NCBI GenBank assembly: GCA_018715585.1
Contig: DVLH01000093.1
Span: 1 to 15,253 of the forward strand
DNA: 15,253 nucleotides
From: Candidatus Aphodomonas merdavium
Lineage (GTDB): Bacteria; Bacillota; Clostridia; Christensenellales; Aristaeellaceae
Reading direction: 5' to 3'
Shown here: positions 1 through 6,817 of the stretch, piece after piece
Layout of the letters: each line of letters opens with the position of its first letter
Position numbering within the stretch: the first letter of the stretch is position 1
The notes under the pieces: model-generated
Told to the model about the DNA's origin: nothing
The model's input: the letters and a program-made list of their open reading frames with translations, nothing else
Databases searched by the model: none
Position numbers and translations under genes: made by a program

Positions 1-36
1 CCGCAGGCTTGGAAATTTCTAAAGGGGGTATCATTT

Positions 37-1404
37 TTGTCATCCGACGCATCCGACCCTATATGGGGCAGTTTGCTGTTACAGGTCATCCTTATTCTCA
101 TCAACGCGTTTTTCGCCATGACAGAGCTTGCGGTCATTTCGCTCAACGATAATAAAATCCGCAAGCAAGCCGAAGAAGGCGATAAAAAATCCAAGCAGCT
201 TCTGCGGCTGGTCGACGCGCCTTCGTCGTTCCTTTCCACCATCCAAATTGGCATTACGTTAGCCGGCTTTCTAGCCAGCGCATTCGCTGCGAGCAACTTT
301 GCGCAGCGGATTGCCTCTGCCCTTCGCAGCTGGGGTGTAACGTTCCTCTCCGAGAGCGTTCTTTCCACCATCTGCGTCATCCTCATCACGCTAATTCTTT
401 CCTATTTCACGCTGATTTTCGGCGAGCTTGTGCCAAAGCGCATCGCGATGAAAAACCCTGAACGGGTCGCTAATTTTGCCGGTCCATTCATTCTGGTACT
501 CGCGACGGTAATGAAGCCCATTGTGGCGCTGCTGGCCGCCTCTACCAACCTGGTTCTTCGCCTGATCGGCATCGACCCGAAAAATGACGGCGAGCGGGTA
601 ACGGAAGAGGAAATCCGCATGATGGTCGATATCGGCGAAGAAAAGGGCGCAATCGAAGCCGGCGAAGCGGAGCTGATCGATAATATTTTCGAGTTCAACA
701 ACAGCATCGCCGCAGACGTCATGGTACACCGCAAGGATATGACCGCGCTGTGTATCCGCGATTCGCGTGATGAAATTTTACAGACGATCCTTGACACGGG
801 CTTTTCCCGTTTCCCCGTCTTTGATGAAGACGTGGATGATATCGTTGGCATCCTCTCCACGCGGGAATTCCTGTTGGATGCGCAGTCCAAGCAGCCGCAC
901 GAAATTAAGGAGCTGCTGCGCGCGCCCTATCTCGTGCCGGAGACGGTCCATGCCGATGTGCTTTTCCGCGAGATGCAAAAGAAAAAAGTCCACATGGCCA
1001 TCGTGCTGGATGAATACGGCGGAACAAGCGGTATCGTGACGATGGAGGACCTGCTGGAAGAAATCGTCGGCGACATTTACGACGAGTTTGACAAACAGCA
1101 GGAGCTGGACATCACAAAGCTGGAAGAGAACCTTTGGCGCATCAATGGCGGCGTTGATTTGGAAACGATCAACGATACGCTGGACGTCGATCTTCCTTTG
1201 GACGAGGAGTTTGACACGCTTGGCGGCCTGGTTTATAGCTGCCTGACCTCCATCCCCGAGGATGGTTCAACCCCTTGTGTGGATGCGTTTGGCCTGCATA
1301 TCCAGGTGGAGCGGTTGGAGGACCGGCGCGTGGAATCTGCGCTTGTTTCAAAACTGCCTCCGGAAACGCCTGCACCGGAAGATGCACAGGAAGAAGAAAA
1401 ATAA
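37..1404 (+). CDS. CNNM/CorC-type membrane protein with CBS domains (hemolysin C family)
   Basis: This is a 455-residue integral membrane protein of the DUF21/CNNM family, related to the CorC/YhdP/MpfA proteins linked to magnesium and divalent-cation homeostasis. Hydrophobic segments lie near residues 13-33, 67-87, 107-128 and 148-178. The family-typical FGELVPKRIA follows the third (128-137). A cytoplasmic CBS pair spans roughly 225-340, including a VLDEYGGTSGIVTMEDLLEEIVGDI block (323-347). A CorC_HlyC-like C-terminal domain covers about 355-430, followed by an acidic Pro/Glu tail. Length and domain order are normal for the family. The start is TTG at 37, chosen because AAGGGGG lies 7 nt upstream and the hydrophobic N-terminus begins directly after it. 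It appears to be transcribed alone and is followed by a strong terminator. The substrate is not determined by sequence; 'hemolysin' is a historical family name, not evidence of a toxin. Confidence 0.93.
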   Translation: MSSDASDPIWGSLLLQVILILINAFFAMTELAVISLNDNKIRKQAEEGDKKSKQLLRLVDAPSSFLSTIQIGITLAGFLASAFAASNFAQRIASALRSWGVTFLSESVLSTICVILITLILSYFTLIFGELVPKRIAMKNPERVANFAGPFILVLATVMKPIVALLAASTNLVLRLIGIDPKNDGERVTEEEIRMMVDIGEEKGAIEAGEAELIDNIFEFNNSIAADVMVHRKDMTALCIRDSRDEILQTILDTGFSRFPVFDEDVDDIVGILSTREFLLDAQSKQPHEIKELLRAPYLVPETVHADVLFREMQKKKVHMAIVLDEYGGTSGIVTMEDLLEEIVGDIYDEFDKQQELDITKLEENLWRINGGVDLETINDTLDVDLPLDEEFDTLGGLVYSCLTSIPEDGSTPCVDAFGLHIQVERLEDRRVESALVSKLPPETPAPEDAQEEEK

Positions 1405-1422
1405 ACAAACCGCAAGGGTGTA

Positions 1423-1449
1423 CCCCCGGCCTACGGCCGGGGGTTTTTT
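1423..1449 (+). terminator. Rho-independent terminator after the CNNM gene
   Basis: A perfect 9-bp GC stem, CCCCCGGCC / GGCCGGGGG, encloses a 3-nt TAC loop and is followed by T6. It sits 18 nt past the CNNM stop codon, as expected for the end of that transcript. Confidence 0.93.
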
Positions 1450-2032
1450 GTTTTGCAAGCTGCCCGCAAACCGCGCCACGGCGCATTGCGCACACGAAAA
1501 TGTGTTCGCCCGGCTGCCCCCGCCTGCCGGGAACAAAAGCAAAACGGGCGCGCACGGAAAGCGTTTGCGCCCGCGGCAAGGCATGCGGCAACCACAAAAA
1601 CTGCGCCGCCGCACGTTTCGGCAGCTTCGCCGGGAAAGCGAATGGCGGGAAGATGCTTTGCGGGCGGCGGCGTGCAAGGTCCTTTCGCCAAAGCCGGGCG
1701 GCCGCCCGACGGTTTTTGCAGCGAAACCGGCGTGTAAACGGCCGCGGCGGCCAAATTTCCGGGCGCGGTCCCGGCGCCGGCAGGGGCAAGCGCCATGGGT
1801 CCGGCGGGGGCTGAAGCAATCCCGCGGGCGGCGCGGACCACGCTCCGCCAAAGCCGCTGCTGCCGGGCGCGGATGCAGCGGATATAAAAAAAGCCACGCC
1901 GCGGACAAAACATGGGCGGGCCAGCGCCTACCTGCAAAGGAAAACGGTTATCTCCAAAGCATAGGCGGACGGCCCGAAACGCTGCCGGTTTCCTGGCCGC
2001 GTTTGGCGCCGGCAGGCGGGAGCGTGCAAAGC
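1450..2032. other. Gene-free GC-rich spacer between converging units
   Basis: About 580 bp lies between the CNNM terminator and the exporter terminator. Open frames here are Arg/Pro/Ala-rich with no recognisable domain or ribosome binding site, so I call none. It holds many short GC inverted repeats, including a perfect 14-bp palindrome CGGGCGGCCGCCCG at 1695-1708. I see no tRNA, riboswitch or insertion sequence. The last 85 bp (1948-2032) are overrun by the frameshifted tail of the exporter gene on the minus strand. Confidence 0.6.
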
Positions 2033-3966
2033 AAAAGCGCCCGGAGCGCAACCGCCCGGACGCTTTTGTGCGCGGAATTATTCCAGCTCAAACGCGCCTG
2101 TATACAGCTGGTAATATTGCCCTGCGCCAGGAGCTCTTCGTGGCTTCCCCGCTCAATGATTCTGCCATGGTCGAGCACGATGATCACGTTTGCGTTTTGC
2201 ACGGTGGAAAGCCTATGGGCGATCACAAACACCGTCCTGCCGCGCATCAGCGCGTCCATGCCGCGCTGGACGATGGCTTCCGTATGCGTATCGATGGAGG
2301 ACGTTGCCTCGTCGAGGATCATCACGGGCGGGTCGGCCACGGCGGCGCGGGCAATGGAGAGCAGCTGCCGTTGCCCTTGGGAAAGGTTTGCGCCGTTCCC
2401 CTGGAGCGTCGTCTGATACCCCTGCGGCAGGCGGGTGATAAAGCTGTCCGCACCGGCAAGCTTTGCCGCGGCGACGCATTCCTCGTCCGTCGCCTCCAGG
2501 CGGCCGTAGCGGATGTTTTCCAGGACCGTGCCCGTAAACAGGTTCGTATCCTGCAGTACCATGCCCAGCGCGCGGCGCAAATCGCCCTTGCGAATCTTGT
2601 TGATGTTGATGCCGTCATAGCGGATCTTGCCGTCGGCAATGTCATAAAAGCGGTTGAGCAGGTTGGTGATGGTCGTCTTTCCGGCGCCCGTTGCGCCCAC
2701 GAACGCTACCTCCTGGCCGGGTTTGGCGTAGAGGGAAATATTGTGCAGCACGGGCTTTTCCGGATCATAGGCAAAATCGACGTCAAAGAGGCGCACATCG
2801 CCCATCAGCTGGGTATACGTCGTCGTCCCGTCGGCATGATGCGGATGTTTCCATGCCCACAGCCCCGTCCGCTCCTGGCACTCCACCAGCTCTCCGTTTT
2901 CTTTGCGGACGTTGACAAGCGTTACGTAACCATCGTCCTGTTCCGGTTGTTCATCCATCAGCAGGAAAATACGCTGCGCGCCCGCAAGCCCCATCACCAC
3001 CGAGTTGATCTGATGGGAAACCTGGCTGATGCTGCCCACAAACTGCTTTGTCATGTTCAAAAACGGCACGATGATGCTGATGCCAAGCGCAAGCCCGGAC
3101 AGGCTGATGTTTTTAACGCCCGCAAGCAACAGCACGCCCCCCACAAGCGCCACCACCACATAGAGAATGTTCCCAATGTTGTTCAGCAGCGGACCGAGGA
3201 CGTTGGCGTTGCGGTTCGCGCGGCGCGATTGTTCAAACCAGTTTTCATTGAGGCGGTCAAAATCCTTTTCGCTCGCCTCTTCGTGGCAAAAGACTTTCAC
3301 CACCTTCTGGCCGATCATGATCTCCTCAACAAACCCTTCCAACTTCCCCAGCGCGCTTTGCTGCCGGAAAAAATATCCCGCGGAATTTCCGCCCACCTTT
3401 TTTGTCACAAATAGGATCAGCGCCGTTCCTGCCAGCACGACGAGCGTTAACCATAGGCAGTAATAGAGCATGATGCATAAAATAGCCGTGACGGTGACGG
3501 CGGAGATGAGCAGCTGCGGAAAGCTCTGCGAAACCATTTGGCGCAGCGTATCGATGTCGTTAGTGTAATGGCTCATGATGTCGCCATGGTTATGCGTGTC
3601 AAAATACCGAATGGGCAAGCGCTGCATGCCGCCGAACATCTTTTCCCGCAGCTTTTCCAGCGTGCCTTGTGTCATCACCGCCATCAGCTGGCTATAGGCA
3701 AACCCCGCCAGCAGCGAGAGCACGTAAAATAGTATCAGCACCCCCACAAGCGCCAAAATGCGCCCGCTCGCAGCGCCCCAATCGCCACTTTGCCAGTTTT
3801 CTTCCACAACGGCAATGATGTTTTGCATGAACACCGCCGGAATTGCGCCAACGATGGCGTTTACAACCATACATGCGACGGCTATTGGCAACAGCACCGG
3901 AAAAAACTGCCGCATCGTCTTGATTAACCGGATGGCCGTTCCGCCTTTATTCTCCTTTGGCTTCAT
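1948..3966 (-). CDS. ABC exporter half-transporter, consensus-site subunit, with C-terminal frameshift
   Basis: This is a fused membrane-ATPase half-transporter (672 aa as it reads), the second subunit of an LmrCD/TM287-288-like heterodimeric exporter. An N-terminal six-helix domain is followed by a linker of about 50 residues and the ATPase domain: Walker A GATGAGKTT (424-432), non-canonical signature LSQGQ (528-532), Walker B VMILDE with the catalytic Glu (548-553), and switch His in AHRLST (584). Start: ATG at 3966, with AGGTGAGG just upstream, overlapping the previous gene by 20 nt; an in-frame ATG at 4005 lacks an RBS. The end is abnormal. After LLAQG (residue 616, near 2119-2122) the family ending QYYQLYTGAFELE and its TAA (2080-2078) lie in the +1 frame. 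The gene instead continues with about 56 unrelated residues through its own terminator to 1948. This may be a real mutation or a sequencing error. The catalytic core is intact, so activity is plausible. The substrate is unknown. Confidence 0.87.
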   Translation of the reverse strand: MKPKENKGGTAIRLIKTMRQFFPVLLPIAVACMVVNAIVGAIPAVFMQNIIAVVEENWQSGDWGAASGRILALVGVLILFYVLSLLAGFAYSQLMAVMTQGTLEKLREKMFGGMQRLPIRYFDTHNHGDIMSHYTNDIDTLRQMVSQSFPQLLISAVTVTAILCIMLYYCLWLTLVVLAGTALILFVTKKVGGNSAGYFFRQQSALGKLEGFVEEIMIGQKVVKVFCHEEASEKDFDRLNENWFEQSRRANRNANVLGPLLNNIGNILYVVVALVGGVLLLAGVKNISLSGLALGISIIVPFLNMTKQFVGSISQVSHQINSVVMGLAGAQRIFLLMDEQPEQDDGYVTLVNVRKENGELVECQERTGLWAWKHPHHADGTTTYTQLMGDVRLFDVDFAYDPEKPVLHNISLYAKPGQEVAFVGATGAGKTTITNLLNRFYDIADGKIRYDGININKIRKGDLRRALGMVLQDTNLFTGTVLENIRYGRLEATDEECVAAAKLAGADSFITRLPQGYQTTLQGNGANLSQGQRQLLSIARAAVADPPVMILDEATSSIDTHTEAIVQRGMDALMRGRTVFVIAHRLSTVQNANVIIVLDHGRIIERGSHEELLAQGNITSCIQARLSWNNSAHKSVRAVALRALLLCTLPPAGAKRGQETGSVSGRPPMLWR
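2033..2067 (-). terminator. Rho-independent terminator of the ABC exporter operon
   Basis: On the minus strand a 12-bp stem (AAAAGCGTCCGG / CCGGGCGCTTTT, with one T-G wobble) encloses an 11-nt loop and ends in a T-rich stretch. It starts 10 nt past the TAA at 2080-2078. That position marks 2078 as the ancestral end of the exporter gene. In the present reading frame translation runs through this hairpin. Confidence 0.75.
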
Positions 3967-5704
3967 CTGCCTCACCTGCCTTGTTTTGCGACGTATAGAT
4001 TTCATGGTATACCGGGTCGTTCTCCATCAGTTCCTCATGCGTGCCGATGCTATGGATCGAGCCACCCTCCATGACGATGATGCGGTCCGCGTCTTTTACG
4101 GACGCCGTGCGCTGGGCGATGATAATCTTCGTCGTCTGCGGGATATAGGCGCGCAGCGCTTGGCGGATGCGGGCGTCCGTCTTTGTATCCACCGCGCTGG
4201 TGGAGTCGTCCAGGATAAGGATTTTCGGCTTTTTCAACAGCGCGCGCGCAATGCACAGCCGCTGCTTTTGCCCGCCGGAGACATTTGCGCCGCCCTGCTC
4301 GATATACGTGTCATACCCCTTGGGGAACTGGGCGATGAACTCGTCGGCGCACGCCATCTTGCACGCCTGCTCGAACTCTTCCTGCGTCGCCTCCTGGTTG
4401 CCCCAGCAAAGGTTTTCCCGGATGGTGCCGGAAAAGAGGATGTTCTTTTGCAGCACGACGGCCACCTGGTTGCGCAGCGCGTTCAGGTCATATTGCCGCA
4501 CGTCCGCGCCACCCACGCGCACGGTCCCCTCCGTAGCATCATATAGGCGCGGGATCAGCTGCACAAGCGTGGATTTCGCCGAACCCGTCGTACCGATAAT
4601 GCCAATCGTCTCGCCCGAGCGGATATGCAACTCAATGTTTGAAAGCGCCATGCGCTCTGCCTTTTGCGAATAGCGGAAGCTGACGCCGTCAAAGTCGATC
4701 GAGCCATCTTTGACGGTTTCCAGCGGATGTTCCGGGCTGCGCAGCGCGCTTGTTTCGTCCAATGCCTCCACAATGCGCTTCCCTGACTCCACCGCCATGG
4801 TCATCATCACAAACACCATCGAGAGCATCATCAGGCTATTGAGCATCATGAAGCTATACGTCAAAAGCGCCGAAAACTGGCCGACATCCAGCGAAAGCCC
4901 ACGCGTGGTGATGATCGTATACGACCCGAACGAAAGCACGAACACCATCACGGCATACATGCAAAACTGCATCATCGGGTTGTTCAGCGCCAGGATGCGC
5001 TCCGCCCTTGTAAAATCCTGGCAGACGTCCTGCGCTGCGGCGTTGAACTTCTTTTGTTCATATTCTTCCCGCACGAACGATTTGACCACGCGCATGCCCT
5101 TGACGTTTTCCTGTATGGACTCGTTCAGCCGGTCATACTTGTGGAACACCTTTTGAAAGAGCGGAATCGTCTTGCGGATGACGGCGCCAAGCCCGAAGCC
5201 GAGCACCGGGAGCACAAGCAGGAAAACCCACGCCAGCTTCCCGTCCATCGAAAGCGCCATCGCAAACGCAAACAGCAGCATTAACGGCGCGCGAATCGCC
5301 GTCCGGATGAGCATCATGTAGGCGTTTTGCACGTTCGTCACGTCCGTCGTCATGCGGGTGACGAGCGACGAAGTTTGAAATTTGTCGATGTTTTCAAACG
5401 AATATTTCTGGATGCTATAAAACAAATCCTTGCGCAGGTTTTTTGCCAGCCCGCACGACGCATCAGCGCAGGTAATACCTGCCAACGCGCCAAACAGCAA
5501 CGAAAGCACTGCCATGAGCGCTAACAACACCCCATAGTGCAAGAGCAGCCGCATTTCGCAGCCGTCTTTCACCGCGTTCACTAGCTTCGCGATATAAAAG
5601 GGAATAATGCACTCCATCGCCACCTCGAAGGAAACGAGAATTGGCGTGAGGATAGAGCTTTTTTTATATTCCCGCACGCTTCCTGCCAATCGTTGGATTA
5701 TCAT
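3947..5704 (-). CDS. ABC exporter half-transporter, degenerate-site subunit
   Basis: This 585-residue half-transporter is the partner of the overlapping downstream gene. The N-terminal ABC-exporter membrane domain includes helices near 20-45, 60-80 and 140-175. The ATPase domain has Walker A GTTGSAKST (371-379, with Ala where Gly is usual), canonical signature VSGGQ (475-479), Walker B ILILDD (495-500, Asp where the catalytic Glu normally is) and AQR (Gln531 in place of the switch His). These changes define the degenerate subunit of heterodimeric exporters. Its VSGGQ would complete the partner's active site, while the partner's odd LSQGQ faces this degenerate site. I chose the ATG at 5704 because AGGTGA lies 6 nt upstream; an in-frame TTG at 5710 abuts that RBS and is unlikely. 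A terminator-like hairpin lies directly before its RBS. The drug, peptide or lipid exported cannot be told from sequence. Confidence 0.93.
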   Translation of the reverse strand: MIIQRLAGSVREYKKSSILTPILVSFEVAMECIIPFYIAKLVNAVKDGCEMRLLLHYGVLLALMAVLSLLFGALAGITCADASCGLAKNLRKDLFYSIQKYSFENIDKFQTSSLVTRMTTDVTNVQNAYMMLIRTAIRAPLMLLFAFAMALSMDGKLAWVFLLVLPVLGFGLGAVIRKTIPLFQKVFHKYDRLNESIQENVKGMRVVKSFVREEYEQKKFNAAAQDVCQDFTRAERILALNNPMMQFCMYAVMVFVLSFGSYTIITTRGLSLDVGQFSALLTYSFMMLNSLMMLSMVFVMMTMAVESGKRIVEALDETSALRSPEHPLETVKDGSIDFDGVSFRYSQKAERMALSNIELHIRSGETIGIIGTTGSAKSTLVQLIPRLYDATEGTVRVGGADVRQYDLNALRNQVAVVLQKNILFSGTIRENLCWGNQEATQEEFEQACKMACADEFIAQFPKGYDTYIEQGGANVSGGQKQRLCIARALLKKPKILILDDSTSAVDTKTDARIRQALRAYIPQTTKIIIAQRTASVKDADRIIVMEGGSIHSIGTHEELMENDPVYHEIYTSQNKAGEADEAKGE

Positions 5705-5723
5705 TTGCAATCACCTCTTTCCG

Positions 5724-5772
5724 AAAAAAAACCGCGCTTTCCCCGCGTCCCTCCAGGACGCCGCAAAAGCGC
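5724..5772 (-). terminator. Terminator/attenuator between the MarR gene and the ABC genes
   Basis: Minus strand: outer stem GCGCTTT / AAAGCGC, inner stem GCGTCC / GGACGC with a 5-nt loop, then GG and T8. The stem begins at the last base of the MarR stop codon. The T-tract ends about 10 nt before the ABC RBS, leaving no room for a promoter in between. ABC expression would therefore need read-through or antitermination. I did not find a convincing alternative antiterminator pairing. Confidence 0.75.
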
Positions 5773-6251
5773 TACGCGATAATACCATCCACCCTTCGCC
5801 TTTCCCGAGGCGATAACCTTCCAACGCCGGGCGCACCCAGCTCCCCCCAATGGTCCAGCATAACCGACAGGAGTTCGCATAGCACAGCGCGCTGCTCCGG
5901 CGTGAAACAGGAAAGCAACCGTTGACGCTGCATTTCTTCTTCTTTTTGGGCGCGCTTTGCTTCTTCAACGCCAGCCGGCGTCAACGCCAGCAGCGACATA
6001 CGCCCATCCTGCCCGCTCCTTCTTTTGCGCAGCAGGCCATCGCCTTCCAGCTTCGCAATCAGTTCGCTCATCGAGCCGGATTGCACAGCAAGATGCTCCT
6101 GCAACTCCTTTTGCGGCATTTCCTGGCATGAAAGCAGCACCGTTAGCGCACGGCAACGGCCTGCCCTCCCCCCCATATGGAAATGGAGAAAAAATCCCGC
6201 ACGGTGCAGCTGCGAAAGGATTGCCTCTGCCTGCTCGCGCTCATCCATCAT
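5772..6251 (-). CDS. MarR-family transcriptional regulator of the exporter operon
   Basis: This is a winged-helix regulator of about 160 residues. The HTH region reads MPQKELQEHLAVQSGSMSEL, followed by a wing with the family-typical DGR (QDGRMSLLALTPAG), then a long C-terminal helix rich in Glu, Arg and Gln that fits the MarR dimer interface. MarR proteins usually repress adjacent genes and release DNA on binding small phenolic or amphipathic ligands, so control of the two ABC genes downstream is the likely role. The start is uncertain. AGGAGG occupies 6274-6269 and overlaps a GTG at 6269, which cannot serve it. The codon at the ideal 8-nt spacing is ATA (6260). The first ATG in frame is at 6251, 17 nt away. 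I give the ATG. It is transcribed divergently from the second MarR gene at 6389. Confidence 0.88.
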   Translation of the reverse strand: MMDEREQAEAILSQLHRAGFFLHFHMGGRAGRCRALTVLLSCQEMPQKELQEHLAVQSGSMSELIAKLEGDGLLRKRRSGQDGRMSLLALTPAGVEEAKRAQKEEEMQRQRLLSCFTPEQRAVLCELLSVMLDHWGELGAPGVGRLSPRERRRVDGIIA

Positions 6252-6288
6252 CCGGCGTATTTTTACCACCTCCTAAGCAATTGAAGCT

Positions 6289-6317
6289 ATCCTAGCATAT
6301 ACGCGCCAAAATGTCAG
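6289..6317 (-). promoter_or_regulatory. Promoter of the MarR-ABC unit with overlapping inverted repeat
   Basis: On the minus strand CTGACA (6317-6312) and TAGGAT (6294-6289) are separated by 17 nt, with a TGC extended -10. The -10 lies inside the small inverted repeat GCTA-GGA-TAGC (6286-6296), a plausible autoregulatory contact for the MarR protein. This is a pattern match only. Confidence 0.5.
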
Positions 6318-6352
6318 GGTACCTAGCTAATTTGTTGCGACGTTCTTTTTTA

Positions 6353-6367
6353 CTTGACTGAGTCAAG
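6353..6367. promoter_or_regulatory. Perfect palindrome, candidate MarR operator of the bil operon
   Basis: CTTGACT-G-AGTCAAG is a perfect 7-bp inverted repeat around one base. It lies 5 nt upstream of the AGGAGG (6373-6378) of the regulator gene at 6389. Size and symmetry suit a MarR dimer. It falls in the divergent region between two MarR genes, so either protein could bind. I could not place a good -10/-35 pair for the plus-strand operon. Confidence 0.6.
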
Positions 6368-6388
6368 CAATTAGGAGGTCCTCCCGCC

Positions 6389-6817
6389 ATGAACACGACG
6401 CTGGCCTATTACGCAACGGTCCTTTCCCGGGATTTTACCGCCTACACGGGCAAACGGCTGCAACAGCTTTCGCTCAGCTATGGAGCGCTATTCCTGCTGC
6501 TGTATGTGGGCAAGCACCCGGGCTGCACGCAGGCGGCGCTGACGGAAGCGTTGGGCCTGGACTGGGGCTACTCGCAGCGCAGCGTCGCCAAGCTGACGGC
6601 GGACGGCTTTCTGTTGCGGGAAAAGCGCGGCCGCGCCTATTGCCTTTCATTGAGCGAAAAGGGGGCGCAGGCGTTCGCTGTGGCCCATCAGGTGTTCTTC
6701 GACTGGGATGAGCAGGCGCTCCAGCCTCTTACGCCGCAACAGCGGGAGCAGCTCCTATCGCTTCTTTCTAAAATAAACCGAAAGGAATTCAACCCCACCC
6801 TATGTATGAAACGCTGA
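6389..6817 (+). CDS. bilQ: MarR-family regulator, probable BilQ
   Basis: This is a 142-residue MarR-type winged-helix protein. The recognition region is about residues 47-75 (CTQAALTEALGLDWGYSQRS), followed by a short wing (REKRGRAYCLSLSEKG) and a C-terminal helix. It is unlike the divergent MarR protein in sequence. Start: ATG at 6389, 10 nt after AGGAGG. Its end overlaps the next gene by 16 nt, so reductase translation is probably coupled to it; the only purine-rich site before that gene (AAAGGA, 6781-6786) is rather far away. Its place as first gene before a BilR/BilS pair matches the regulator named BilQ in described bilirubin-reductase operons. That name rests on context, because MarR sequences alone are not specific. 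It is probably autoregulatory through the palindrome at 6353-6367, with a pigment or flavin-type ligand possible but not shown. Confidence 0.85.
   Translation: MNTTLAYYATVLSRDFTAYTGKRLQQLSLSYGALFLLLYVGKHPGCTQAALTEALGLDWGYSQRSVAKLTADGFLLREKRGRAYCLSLSEKGAQAFAVAHQVFFDWDEQALQPLTPQQREQLLSLLSKINRKEFNPTLCMKR

Noticed and set aside
1262..2416. 384-codon plus-strand open frame across the end of the CNNM gene, the spacer and the exporter gene
   Set aside because: It overlaps two well-supported genes in other frames, has Arg/Ala/Pro-rich composition without a domain, crosses both terminators and has no RBS.
1912..3414. 500-codon plus-strand open frame opposite the ABC transporter
   Set aside because: It is antisense to a clear ABC ATPase; its His/Arg/Ala-rich translation is the mirror of that gene's codon bias in GC-rich DNA.
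5705..5710. TTG at 5710 as start of the first ABC gene
   Set aside because: It directly abuts the AGGTGA RBS with no spacing; the ATG two codons later is correctly spaced.
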